Source: JAFGLZ01 sp964622545 (GTDB lineage Bacteria; Planctomycetota; Phycisphaerae; UBA1845; JAFGLZ01). Taken from it: DNA of 64,000 nucleotides. How positions within the stretch are numbered: the stretch's first letter is position 1; each line of letters begins with the position of its first letter. A program made the position numbers and the translations under genes. Location: the NCBI GenBank assembly GCA_964622545.1, contig CAZUQM010000011.1, positions 108,009-172,008 of the forward strand, written 5' to 3'. Of this stretch, positions 52,053 to 60,830 are shown piece by piece. The notes under the pieces were generated by a model. That model worked only from the letters and a program-made list of their open reading frames with translations. It was not told the origin of the DNA and made no database searches.

Positions 52053-52316
52053 ATGACCGGCCTATCATCCGTGGCCGGGGTTCCAGGCGCGCTTCCTCTC
52101 CAGATTCGGCAAGCCTTCAGTGCTGCGAGCAGCACGTACGACTGGCGGGTTATGTCCGCCGCTCGTGATGCGGCTCGTCTCTTAGAGACAGCCGTGGAGA
52201 AGGCTTCCGAGCCGGAGCAGAAGCCACCATCCCGGCCTGACCCAGAAGAGGATCGCCAGCAGACACGCGGTGATCCTGTTTTGTCCTCGGGTCAGGCGCT
52301 GGATGTGTACGCCTAG
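52053..52316 (+). CDS. Small hypothetical protein with -ALDVYA C-terminus
   Basis: A protein of 87 residues with GGGGAAGAAG just upstream of the ATG. The N-terminal half is helical (PLQIRQAFSAASSTYDWRVM); the middle is charged and proline-rich (EPEQKPPSRPDPEEDR). The end, SGQALDVYA, resembles the HAVDVIA end of the small protein at 51659. I do not recognise the family. The codon pattern and ribosome site support it as a real gene. Confidence 0.5.
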   Translation: MTGLSSVAGVPGALPLQIRQAFSAASSTYDWRVMSAARDAARLLETAVEKASEPEQKPPSRPDPEEDRQQTRGDPVLSSGQALDVYA

Positions 52317-52674
52317 GGCCTTGGTAAGGAACAGACATGGTTTGACGGACAGAGCGATGTGCCTCGGTGATTCTCTCGGGCCTTGGTTGCAGTAAGTGGC
52401 CCGCCCGAGCGTCACCGGTCCATCGTGGCGTCGTGAGACAGGTACTTGTGAGTCGAAGCTGTAGAGGCTTGCGCATCTGACGACGGACGCACTGTGTCCT
52501 CGTCTCGGCGTGGTACGTTTAGGACCGCGCTTGGGTGCAGGGCACGGTCCGCATGTTTGCGTGCGACCGATTGGCGTGACGCGGCGCCAGATCGGGGCGC
52601 CGACCGTATTCCTTGACTATCTTCATCGGAAGGGCGCCCGAGCGCCGGCACTCTGCGCCGCCAGAGGGGCGGTT
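52317..52674. other. Intergenic stretch without a supported gene
   Basis: About 358 bases. There is an inverted repeat CGGCGCC-agatcgg-GGCGCCG near 52580 and a CCGCC/GGCGG hairpin just past the stop codon of the TPR gene, without T-runs. No coding sequence or promoter I can support. Confidence 0.4.
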
Positions 52675-54072
52675 CTAGCGGTTCGACTCGGGATCGAGGA
52701 GGACGGCCGCGTCGGCTTGAGGTGCGTCGACGCTGGCCAGATCGCCCGTAGGCGGCTCGAAGTGGCGCCCGAGGCGTTGCCACGCGGACTCCACCGGCGG
52801 GGCATGCCACCACTTCATGACTTCGGAGACGACATAGGCAAGCGTTTCAGCCGCGGCCTTCTGTGCCTTTTCGGGGTCGGGCGTCGGATGCCGGACGTCA
52901 GCCGATTGGGGGATCTCGTTCGGGATCTCTGGCTGCTTGGCGGGCGACGCCGACTCCGCGGGCTCGACGACGTGGACATCGCTGACGACCGGTCTGGCCT
53001 CGGAGGTTGCTTCAGGCAGGCGGATCTCGCCGGAGCCGGCCTTGGCGGCGGGCAGGACGCGCTCGGGGACCGCGAGGTCCGGGTCGGCGTCGCCCTCGGC
53101 GAGGTTCTTGTCCACATCGGGCTCGATCATGATGAGCTCGTCTCTGGTCTGCTGCTTGGCCGCGGCCTCGGTAACGACCGTGCTGGCCGTTTCGGCCTCG
53201 GGCAGGGCCGCTTGGAGGTCGGCTTCGATCGGCGTGGGCTCGGCTTGCGTCGCGCCATCGGCCAAGGTGGGCTCGGATTCGGCCGCGCTGTCGGGGGACG
53301 TGGTCTCGCCTTTGGCGTCGTCGCGCACGAGGGCGGTATGGGGCTCCTCGAAGATCTGCATGGTGATGGCCTGTTCGGTGCGCTTGAGGGCGGCCTTGGC
53401 GGGACCGAGGTTGGGGTCCAGGGCCAGGGCCTGCGAGAAGGACTCGCATGCCAACTCATACCGGCGATTCATCTCGTACATGAGCCCGAGGTTGTAGTGG
53501 GCGCTGGCCGGCGGGAGCACCAGGAGGAACTGCTTCATGGCCTGGTCGTATCGTCCGGTCCTGGCCAGGACGAGGCCGAGATTCACGCGAGCGCGGTTGA
53601 AATCGGGCTGCAGATCGAGGGCGGTGTTGAGCGAAGCCTCAGCCTTGTCCCATTGCCGCAGGGAGATGTAGGAGTAGGCGAGGTTGTTGTGCAAGAGGGG
53701 TTTGTCCGGTGCGACCTGTATGGCGGACCTGAAGACGTCCACGGCCTGCTGGTGGTGCCCGACCTTGGTCAGGGCCAGGCCCAGCCTGTTGTAGGCGTCG
53801 ACGTAGTCCTTTCCGACGGCGACGGCCTTCCGGTACATGGTGACGGCCATGGCCATGTCGCCCCGCCCTTCGGCGAGCTGTCCCGCCGCGACGTAGGTGT
53901 TGGGCAGGATCATGGGTTCGGGCTCGGGTTCGACCTGCGAGGGATCGGGCTCGAGCCCCTTGTTGGCCTTGTGGTCTTGCTTGCCCGCCATGCCGCTGGT
54001 CCAGGCTTCCTGGCACCCCAACAGCAGGAGCAGCGTGCCGCCGCAGCACACCATCAGCCGCCGCTTGTTCAT
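52675..54072 (-). CDS. TPR-repeat lipoprotein (TadD-like)
   Basis: A protein of 465 residues from ATG at 54072. MNKRRLMVCCGGTLLLLLGC is a lipoprotein signal with a lipobox Cys. Five to six tetratricopeptide repeats follow (residues 60-215): YVAAGQLAEGRGDMAMAVTM, AYNRLGLALTKVGHHQQAVD, LHNNLAYSYISLRQWDKAEA, ARVNLGLVLARTGRYDQAMK, AHYNLGLMYEMNRRYELACE. The last 230 residues are acidic and low-complexity. The TPR part resembles TadD, an assembly protein of tight-adherence pili. Its ATG overlaps the TGA of the upstream gene by one base, so the two are translated together. Confidence 0.78.
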   Translation of the reverse strand: MNKRRLMVCCGGTLLLLLGCQEAWTSGMAGKQDHKANKGLEPDPSQVEPEPEPMILPNTYVAAGQLAEGRGDMAMAVTMYRKAVAVGKDYVDAYNRLGLALTKVGHHQQAVDVFRSAIQVAPDKPLLHNNLAYSYISLRQWDKAEASLNTALDLQPDFNRARVNLGLVLARTGRYDQAMKQFLLVLPPASAHYNLGLMYEMNRRYELACESFSQALALDPNLGPAKAALKRTEQAITMQIFEEPHTALVRDDAKGETTSPDSAAESEPTLADGATQAEPTPIEADLQAALPEAETASTVVTEAAAKQQTRDELIMIEPDVDKNLAEGDADPDLAVPERVLPAAKAGSGEIRLPEATSEARPVVSDVHVVEPAESASPAKQPEIPNEIPQSADVRHPTPDPEKAQKAAAETLAYVVSEVMKWWHAPPVESAWQRLGRHFEPPTGDLASVDAPQADAAVLLDPESNR

Positions 54073-54641
54073 CACTTACCTCCGCCCAGGAGCGCACCGA
54101 ACATGGAGGACAGTCCGCCGGCAGGTGCCGCGCCGCCCGCGGGAGCGCCCGACCCTGCGCCGCCGGTCTGTGCCTGCGGTGAGCCTGGGATCGTTTCGGC
54201 CTTGACGGTAATCGCCTCGCGCGCCGTGACGCCCTGGCCGCCCGGCATGCCATGGACGACCTTGATGCGGTCCGCGGCGATCTGGGTCGTTCCCAAGTAG
54301 TCGCGAAGGCTGACCATCCGGCCGTCGACGAGCTCTTTGTCCGAGCTGTTCGTGCTGTAGCGTATCGAGCCCCCATAGACCGTCAGCAGCTTGGCGTACC
54401 GTTCGAGCCGGCGTGCGCCCAGCCCGTTCAGTTCGGTCGAATGGGGTATGAAGTGGATGTCGGCCATCGACAGGTCTTCGAGCATGGCGTTGTCGACCAT
54501 GTAGACGAAGCTGTCTTGGACCGGACTGGGGTAGTTTGTGCTGCCTTGGGGCGGGGCGTTCAGCCGCTCGGCGGGTCCACCGCATCCCACGGCCGCCGCC
54601 ATCAACGTCAGCCCCATCAGCAGAGCCGTTCCTTGTCGCAT
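54072..54641 (-). CDS. CpaD/OmpA-like lipoprotein upstream of the TadD-like gene
   Basis: A protein of 189 residues from ATG at 54641, with AAGGAG eight bases upstream. The N-terminus (ALLMGLTLMAAAVGC) is a lipoprotein signal. ADIHFIPHSTELNGLGARRL followed by ERYAKLL and MVSLRDYLGTTQIAADRIKV fits an OmpA-like fold as in the pilus lipoprotein CpaD. The tail is Gly/Pro/Ala-rich. The gene is coupled to the TPR lipoprotein gene (TGATG overlap). Other Tad pilus genes (tadA, rcpA, tadB/C) are not in this window, so this may be a partial or dispersed locus. Confidence 0.65.
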   Translation of the reverse strand: MRQGTALLMGLTLMAAAVGCGGPAERLNAPPQGSTNYPSPVQDSFVYMVDNAMLEDLSMADIHFIPHSTELNGLGARRLERYAKLLTVYGGSIRYSTNSSDKELVDGRMVSLRDYLGTTQIAADRIKVVHGMPGGQGVTAREAITVKAETIPGSPQAQTGGAGSGAPAGGAAPAGGLSSMFGALLGGGK

Positions 54642-55169
54642 GTCTGGGCTCCTTCTGAAACGGTCGGCGTCTGCCGCGAGACGCGTTGGCCGCGTTCCGG
54701 TGCGTCGACCGAGCCCTGTCATTCCGTTCATCACGGCGGCGGATCCGTGTGAGGCATTTCGTCGCACGCCGAAGGCGTTCGTCGTGGCCCGATCCCGCCG
54801 ACAGCCGGAGGTTGGGCACCGATCGGATCGCGACGCTTTCGGGCAGAGACGTGTGTCCGCCGCTGAGACAGCATGTGATGGGCGTAATGCGCCCTCGCTC
54901 TTGTTGACAATATCGGACGTCACATCGACCAAGCCCCAGTCTGATCTTGAATTTGTTGGCGTGGGATCCAGACGCCGGTCGAGCCGGGCCGTGCCTGGAG
55001 GCGATGCCGGGCCGCAGGGCGTCATCGGGCGGGATTCGCGAAGCGTCGTTCCGGCCTAAGAGATGTCGGAGCCGATACTTAAGCGCAAGCTCTTGGCGGG
55101 CTTAGGGCGTGTCGAACCTTAGGGACGACCAGGGCCTGCTTGCCGGGGGCGACCTGGCGGCGGACCCCC
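54642..55169. other. Gene-free stretch upstream of the CpaD-like operon
   Basis: 528 bases without a gene I can support; open frames here are GC-driven. A small hairpin gggcg-taatg-cgccc lies at 54883-54897. It should contain the promoter of the CpaD/TPR gene pair, but no good -35/-10 pair stands out. Confidence 0.4.
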
Positions 55170-55817
55170 TCAGGCGTCTTGCTTGAGCAGGGCCGCGGCG
55201 GTGAGCTCACTGTGGTATCGGAGCATGGCGTGCATGGACACGCAACGAAGGCCCGCCCGCTCGGCCTCCGAGGCGAACTGCTGCCGGGTCACGGCGTGGC
55301 GAAAGCCGGTGCGGCTCTTTCGGAGTCGGCGTCGGAGCCGTCGGCGGTACTTCAAGGAGGCGGCGTCGAAGAAGGTGGCCACGCAGCCGACACGGGCGAC
55401 CCGAGCCAATTCGGTCATCAGGGCGATGCGGTCGTCCGGCAGGTGCAGGTTCCGCAGGAGGCGTGAGCACAGGACCGCGTCGACGGACTCATCGGCCAGC
55501 GCGATCCTGTTGAGCTCGGCGACGACCGGTGCGGGCGTGTGCACGAACCGCGGATAGTGCAGGCGTCCTTGATCCAGCAACTGGGGCGAGACGTCGGCGG
55601 GGATGACGCGAAAGCGAAACGAGGCCAGGATCGGCAGGCATCTGCCCGCGCCGCTGGGGATGTCCAGGACGGTGGTGATCGGTCCGAGGCTTCGGAAGGC
55701 GGCCGCGATGATGCGGCGCTCGCGCCAAGCGGCCAGGCGCTGCCCCAGCCTCTTCTGGTGTCGGCCGGCGTAGTAGACCGAGTAGGTATACGACTCGTAG
55801 GTTTCGCTTTGGGTCAT
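55170..55817 (-). CDS. SAM-dependent methyltransferase
   Basis: A protein of 215 residues from ATG at 55817. The Rossmann motif I is TTVLDIPSGAGRCLPILASF; motif II is FRVIPADVSPQLL; VDAVLCSRLLRNLHLPDDRI is motif IV. The N-terminal YTYSVYYAGRHQKRLGQRLA helix precedes the fold. It is a class I methyltransferase; the substrate is unknown, and the neighbouring genes (coaD and a kinase) give no clue. Confidence 0.75.
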   Translation of the reverse strand: MTQSETYESYTYSVYYAGRHQKRLGQRLAAWRERRIIAAAFRSLGPITTVLDIPSGAGRCLPILASFRFRVIPADVSPQLLDQGRLHYPRFVHTPAPVVAELNRIALADESVDAVLCSRLLRNLHLPDDRIALMTELARVARVGCVATFFDAASLKYRRRLRRRLRKSRTGFRHAVTRQQFASEAERAGLRCVSMHAMLRYHSELTAAALLKQDA

Positions 55818-55982
55818 GGTCCTAGCGCGCCGTGTGCCGCTCCGCGAGACGGAGCCCTCTGGAGGGACCGAGCGCCCGAGCACCCGCCTGCCCCCTTCCA
55901 CGGCGCAGTGTTCGCTTTGTGGGCCCGTTCGTCAACACCCCGGCGGCGTTCCGGCAGGAATCCGGTACCGGTGGACGGCAGG

Positions 55983-56498
55983 TTACCCGCCGGTCTTGCT
56001 GTGGATCTTGCTGTGGACCTGGCGGAGCACGCTCTCGGGGACGATGTGCTGCAGGCGGGCCTGCTCCTCGCCTCCGAGCTCGACGATTTGCTTGATGAGC
56101 GTGCTGCTGGTCAGGGCGTGCTCGTGGGCGGTCAGGACGAAGACGGTCTCGATGTTGCCGACGATGATGTTGGTGTTGGCCTGTTGGAGCTCGTTGCGGA
56201 GGTCGACCATGTCGCGGATGCCCCTGAGGATGAACTCGGCGCCGACCTCGCGTGCGAAGTCGACCGTCAGCTTGCCGTAGGCCTGGACCTCGACGTTGTC
56301 CATGTCGGACACGAGCGGGCGGATCATGGCCACGCGCTCGTCGGGCGTGAAGAGGTGCTTCTTCTCGGGGTTGATGCCGACGCCGACGATGAGCTTGCCG
56401 AAGAGGCGACGGCCTCGTCGGATGATATCGAGATGGCCGTGGGTGATGGGGTCGAAGGTTCCGGGGAAGATCGCGACGGTGGTGCAAGGCTCAGCCAT
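55983..56498 (-). CDS. coaD: Phosphopantetheine adenylyltransferase
   Basis: A protein of 171 residues, the normal size. AIFPGTFDPITHGHLDIIRR is the nucleotidyltransferase HXGH motif; GAEFILRGIRDMVDLRNELQ and ETVFVLTAHEHALTSSTLIK are family signatures. It converts 4'-phosphopantetheine and ATP to dephospho-CoA and pyrophosphate, the penultimate step of coenzyme A synthesis. GGAG lies six bases before the ATG. It follows the kinase gene by about 50 bases on the same strand. Confidence 0.93.
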   Translation of the reverse strand: MAEPCTTVAIFPGTFDPITHGHLDIIRRGRRLFGKLIVGVGINPEKKHLFTPDERVAMIRPLVSDMDNVEVQAYGKLTVDFAREVGAEFILRGIRDMVDLRNELQQANTNIIVGNIETVFVLTAHEHALTSSTLIKQIVELGGEEQARLQHIVPESVLRQVHSKIHSKTGG

Positions 56499-56549
56499 GA
56501 TGTCTCCAACTTAACGGTTTCCGAGCGTGCCGTCATGGGGCATGGGCGC

Positions 56550-57383
56550 TTAGGCGCCGGTGAGCAGGCACTCGCGCAGCTCGACGTGGAGGTCGCCCAA
56601 GATGTCGTCCATGGCGTCGGGCCGATCGCTCGGGTTCTCGGCCAGACACCTCATGAGGATATCCTCCAGGTCCTGCCCGATCCTCTTGTTGAGCAGGCTG
56701 GGCTTGGGGATGTTTCTGGAGCCGGGGCGGCGTTTGCCGTGGGCCTCGGCAAGGGGTAGACCGATGGTCTGACCGGTCAGGGCCCAGTAGAGCGTGGCGC
56801 CGAAGTTGAACACGTCGGTCCGCCGGTCGAGCACACCCTTGGTCGCTTGCTCGGGCGCGAGGAATTCGAGAGTGCCCTGAACACGCTTCTTGACGGTGCC
56901 GACGGGGCAGCTCTGACCGTAGTCGATGAGCTTGACCGTGCCGTCGTCGGCGATCATGACGTTCTTCGGGTTGAAGTCGGCATGGATGAATCGCATGCGG
57001 TGGATGGCTCGCAGGCCGTCGGCCGCCTTCAGCAGCGCCAGCAGGGGGCGGCTGAAATCGTCGCCACGCCGGCTGAGGGGCCGGCCCTCGACCAGCTCCA
57101 TCCAGAGGTACAGCTCCTGGGTCGCCAAGAGGCCCTTCTTGCGCAGCTTGAACGTCTTTCGCAGGTTCGGGTGGGTGACCTTCTGACCCAGTCGGTGTTC
57201 GGCCTCGACCTGCTCGAAGAAGCGGCTGCCCTTGCCCATCTCGCGGCTGACGAACTTGAGGGCCTGGGCCTGCCCGGTCTTGGTCTCGATGACGTGGTAG
57301 ATGATGCTGCCGCCGCCCTGGCCGAGTTGCGAGAGGATGTCATAGCCCGGGATCTTCGGTGGGCTGAGTTGACTGATGTCCAT
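56550..57383 (-). CDS. Ser/Thr protein kinase-like protein with altered catalytic motifs
   Basis: A protein of 277 residues, only a kinase domain. Glycine loop LSQLGQGGGSIIYHV; candidate VAIK-like Lys in QALKFVSRE; the catalytic loop is IHADFNPKNVMI, so HRD is HAD; the activation-segment DFG is DYGQ. GTLEFLAPEQATKGVLDRRT and TDVFNFGATLYWALTGQ are normal. It probably phosphorylates Ser/Thr residues, possibly with unusual kinetics, in the cytoplasm. No membrane segment or sensor domain. It lies directly upstream of coaD. Confidence 0.8.
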   Translation of the reverse strand: MDISQLSPPKIPGYDILSQLGQGGGSIIYHVIETKTGQAQALKFVSREMGKGSRFFEQVEAEHRLGQKVTHPNLRKTFKLRKKGLLATQELYLWMELVEGRPLSRRGDDFSRPLLALLKAADGLRAIHRMRFIHADFNPKNVMIADDGTVKLIDYGQSCPVGTVKKRVQGTLEFLAPEQATKGVLDRRTDVFNFGATLYWALTGQTIGLPLAEAHGKRRPGSRNIPKPSLLNKRIGQDLEDILMRCLAENPSDRPDAMDDILGDLHVELRECLLTGA

Positions 57384-57589
57384 CGGCGACGGATCCTCAC
57401 GAAAGGCGCACCCTCGCCCTATTCGATTCGCTGGGGTGCTTCAGAACACACCATCATAGTGGTGGCTTTGAGTTGGCTGCAACCCATGCCGCTTGAAGCG
57501 AGCGGTGATGCGGCAACGGATCTCCGCGATGCGCGGGCGTCGGGTGGGGTCCGTCCTATGGCTCAGCGGGTGCCGATGACGACGCCTCG

Positions 57590-59167
57590 CTACCGGGGCA
57601 GCGCGGCCCGCCATCCGGCCTGGATCAGACGGGTCAGCTCCTCGACGACGGCGGCGTTCTCGTTCTTTCCGGCGACGTTGACGTTCTCCATCGGGTCGTT
57701 GCGATGGTCGTAGAGCTCGACGCGGCGCCAGTCCTTCTTTCGGGCCTTGGCCCGGGGCAGCCACAGGGTGCACCGCCACCGGTCGGTCCGGGCCGAGTAG
57801 CCCATGATCGGTCCGACCCCCTTGGCCCCGCGGGGATACTGGCTGAAGGCGGCCTTCTTCCACGTCCTATCGGGGTGGTCGAGGAGGGGGCGGAAGCTCG
57901 TGCCCTCAAGTCCGTCCGGCAGGGGCAGGCCGCAGGCCTCGCAGAGCGAAGGATAGATGTCCACGAATTCGACCAGGGCGTTGCACCTGGCGCCGGCGGC
58001 CTTCTGACCCGGCACGCGGATGATCAGCGGCGAGTGGGTGGAGGTCTCGAAGTTGGTGTGCTTGCACCAGATGCCGTGCTCGCCGAGCTGCCATCCGTGA
58101 TCGCCCCACAGGATGACGACCGTGTTGTCGGCGAGGTCGAGGCGATCGAGCTCATCGAGCAGCTTGCCGATCTGCGCGTCGACGTAGCTGACGCAGGCGT
58201 GATAGGCCAGGACGAGCTCCTGGGCCTTGGCCTGGGTGACGGGGCCTTTTCGGGGGATGTCCGAGTAGTTCCGCAGCTCGCCGAAGCTGGTCAGGGCGAA
58301 GGGTGGGGCTCCTTTGGGGGCGAAGGGATTGGGCGCCAGCGGGAGATCGACATGCTTGTACAGGTCGAAATACCGCTTCGGTGCGACGAAGGGCAGGTGC
58401 GGTTTGTAGAAGCCGGCGGCGATGAAGAAGGGTTTGTCCTGGCCTTTGAGCTTGCCGAGCGTCTGGATGACGACGTCCGTGGTCTGGCCGTCCCGCAGGT
58501 CCGCGTCGGCGACGTCGGGGTCTTCCCAGCTCGGGCCGCGCTGGGGCCTGACGCGACGGGGGTTGATCTTCAGCCTGGTGCCGGTCTTCTTGTCCTTCTC
58601 GAGGATATAGCCGCCCTTGAGCTTCTGGTTCTTCTCGCGGGCTTCGGCCCGGTAACGGTTCATCAGCTCGATGTTCTCGGGCTTGCCGTAGTTGGGCTTG
58701 GTGGGGAACCACGACTTGACCGACCACGATTGGGGGTCGTCGAGACCGCCGTGGTAGATCTTGCTGAACGACTGGGTGTGGTAGCCATGCTGCTTGAAGT
58801 GCTGCGGCAGCGTGACGACGTCGGGCAGATACTTGCGGAAGTGCGTGTTCAGGTCATAGACCTTGGTGGTGTCGGGGCGTCGGCCGGTCAGCAGGGAGGT
58901 TCTGGACGGGCTGCACACGGCCTGCTGGCAGTAGGCGCGGAGGAAGACGGTTCCCTCGGAGGCGAGCCGGTCGATGTGGGGCGACTTGACGAGCTTCTCG
59001 CCATAGCAGCCGAGCTGGGGCCGGAGGTCGTCGACGGCGATGAACAGGACGTTCAGGCGCTTCGTCGGCTGGGCGGCATGGCTGAGACGGCTCTGGCCGA
59101 GCAGTCCGGTTGCGGCCAGCGCCACCAGGTGAAGCATGAACGTGCGACGATTGAGGTTCGTGGTCAT
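57590..59167 (-). CDS. Exported sulfatase (iduronate-2-sulfatase-like, S1 family)
   Basis: A protein of 525 residues. The N-terminus, NRRTFMLHLVALAATGLLG, is a twin-arginine-type signal. LNVLFIAVDDLRPQLGCYGE has the metal-binding Asp pair. AVCSPSRTSLLTGRRPDTTK is the formylglycine site CXPSR, needing maturation by a sulfatase-modifying enzyme not found here. FFIAAGFYKPHLPFVAPKRY and VILWGDHGWQLGEHGIWCKH complete the active site. It is likely to remove sulfate esters from a sulfated polysaccharide (the motifs recall iduronate-2-sulfatases), in the periplasm. GGGAG precedes the ATG. Confidence 0.88.
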   Translation of the reverse strand: MTTNLNRRTFMLHLVALAATGLLGQSRLSHAAQPTKRLNVLFIAVDDLRPQLGCYGEKLVKSPHIDRLASEGTVFLRAYCQQAVCSPSRTSLLTGRRPDTTKVYDLNTHFRKYLPDVVTLPQHFKQHGYHTQSFSKIYHGGLDDPQSWSVKSWFPTKPNYGKPENIELMNRYRAEAREKNQKLKGGYILEKDKKTGTRLKINPRRVRPQRGPSWEDPDVADADLRDGQTTDVVIQTLGKLKGQDKPFFIAAGFYKPHLPFVAPKRYFDLYKHVDLPLAPNPFAPKGAPPFALTSFGELRNYSDIPRKGPVTQAKAQELVLAYHACVSYVDAQIGKLLDELDRLDLADNTVVILWGDHGWQLGEHGIWCKHTNFETSTHSPLIIRVPGQKAAGARCNALVEFVDIYPSLCEACGLPLPDGLEGTSFRPLLDHPDRTWKKAAFSQYPRGAKGVGPIMGYSARTDRWRCTLWLPRAKARKKDWRRVELYDHRNDPMENVNVAGKNENAAVVEELTRLIQAGWRAALPR

Positions 59168-59372
59168 AGCATGGTCTCCCAGAGTTGGATCTCACTAAGA
59201 GAACGCCGATCGGCTCGGAAGTCAAAGGGGTGCGGCGTTGGCGGAGGATATGCGGTGGTCGCCGTCGTGCATGCCTGCTTGACTTGATCGGTGCAGGTTC
59301 CTACGGTGACGGTCGTGGCGCGAGGCGGAGCTTCGTCACCGGTTGATCGGGTTCGACAAGGGGTATCTATCC

Positions 59373-60650
59373 ATGGACGGACGTCCTATGCCGCGTCCGG
59401 CAGTGCTGCCGGCGCTTGTGGTCGTTGCCGGTGTTGTGACGGCCGGCTGTCAGGATACGGCCTATCTGGGTATCCAGATCGAGGCGGCCGGCAGTGAGAC
59501 CCGCAGCGCGGTGCTGGTCAGCGAGGTCGACGCGGGCGGGCCGGCGGCAACGGCCGGTCTGGCTGCGAACGACGTGGTGGTGAGCTTCGACGAGAGCGGC
59601 ATCAACTCGGTAAGCAAGCTTCGGTCGGACCTGGCCGCCCTCGCACTGGGCAGCACGGTGACGGTTCGGGTCTTTCGGGGCAGCACGAACCAGGTGGAAT
59701 CCTACGATGTGACGCTGCTGAGCGACGCCGACAACGTACCGACGTCGTTGGGCATTCAGATCAAGACGTCGGCCGGGTCGGCCGGAGCGGAGGTCGTCTC
59801 GGTGACGGACGACTCGGCGGCGGATGAGGCGGGCCTGCTCGTCGGCGACATCATCACCAAGTTCGGCAACACGGCGATCGCCAACGTGGATCAGTTCCGC
59901 AAGGCCCTGGCTACGACCAGTCAGAACGACAACGTGACCGTGACGTTCACACGGGGCGGCACGACGGGCGAGACGACGGAGGTGACGATACGCTTCGACG
60001 TCGTGAGCCGGCTGCCGTTGGTCGGCATGTCGGTTCAGGATCTCTCGAGCGACCTGGCCGAATCGTTGGGCTATCCGGCGCTGGGCGGTGTGATGGTGAT
60101 ATCGTCGCTCATTGACGGACCGGCGTTCGATGCGGGGATCATGCCGCGCGACATCATCTTCCTGTACGACGGCCAGCAGATCGAGACGGTCAGCGAGATG
60201 GTCACGGCCGTCAGAAACCGCGGCGGCTCGGGCACGGTGGAGGTCGGCTACGAGCGGGGCGGGGACATCCTGACGGCGACGGTGACCTTGCGGGGCTCGG
60301 TGTCGGGCACCAACTACGCCCTGAACGTGGGACTGGGGCTGGTGCCGACGGTCGGCGGCTTGGAGGTCGTGGAGATCGCCAGCGGCAGTGCGGGCGAGAG
60401 CGCGGCTCTGGAGGTCGACGACATCATCACGGCCGCCGACGGTCAGGCCGTGGCGACGACGCAGGAGTTCTACGAGGTGCTCGATGCCGCCCTCGATCGG
60501 ACACCGGCGGTCAACGGCGTGAGCCTGACGACGATCCGAGAGGGCGTGACGGTCTCGCGTTTCCTGACGATTCGCTCGAGCAGCCCCGACGACGGTGACG
60601 GGGGCGACGGCGGGGGTGAGACGGCCAAGGCGATCCATATCGAGACGTAA
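59373..60650 (+). CDS. Lipoprotein with four PDZ-like domains
   Basis: A protein of 425 residues from ATG at 59373. A lipobox-like signal (LPALVVVAGVVTAGCQ) anchors it. Four PDZ-type units follow, near residues 20-110, 120-215, 220-305 and 315-400: GPAATAGLAANDVVVSFDES, SAADEAGLLVGDIITKFGNT, GPAFDAGIMPRDIIFLYDGQ and SAGESAALEVDDIITAADGQ. No protease domain is present, so it is a scaffold or peptide-binding adaptor. It probably sits in the outer or inner membrane facing the periplasm, next to a lipoprotein metalloprotease gene. Confidence 0.8.
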   Translation: MDGRPMPRPAVLPALVVVAGVVTAGCQDTAYLGIQIEAAGSETRSAVLVSEVDAGGPAATAGLAANDVVVSFDESGINSVSKLRSDLAALALGSTVTVRVFRGSTNQVESYDVTLLSDADNVPTSLGIQIKTSAGSAGAEVVSVTDDSAADEAGLLVGDIITKFGNTAIANVDQFRKALATTSQNDNVTVTFTRGGTTGETTEVTIRFDVVSRLPLVGMSVQDLSSDLAESLGYPALGGVMVISSLIDGPAFDAGIMPRDIIFLYDGQQIETVSEMVTAVRNRGGSGTVEVGYERGGDILTATVTLRGSVSGTNYALNVGLGLVPTVGGLEVVEIASGSAGESAALEVDDIITAADGQAVATTQEFYEVLDAALDRTPAVNGVSLTTIREGVTVSRFLTIRSSSPDDGDGGDGGGETAKAIHIET

Positions 60651-60830
60651 CGTGCCTTTGGAAAAGACGTTCTGCGCGGCTTGCTGCCTGCCGGTGGCTC
60701 GGAAGGTCCTCCGGGTGCGGGCTGTCGAATTGACTCGGGTCACCTGCCGGGCTAACAATCCTAAGTGGATGGCTGTCTAACAGGACAGACGTTCACCGGT
60801 CCATCGGGCGGCGAGAGTGAGGAGTTTACC

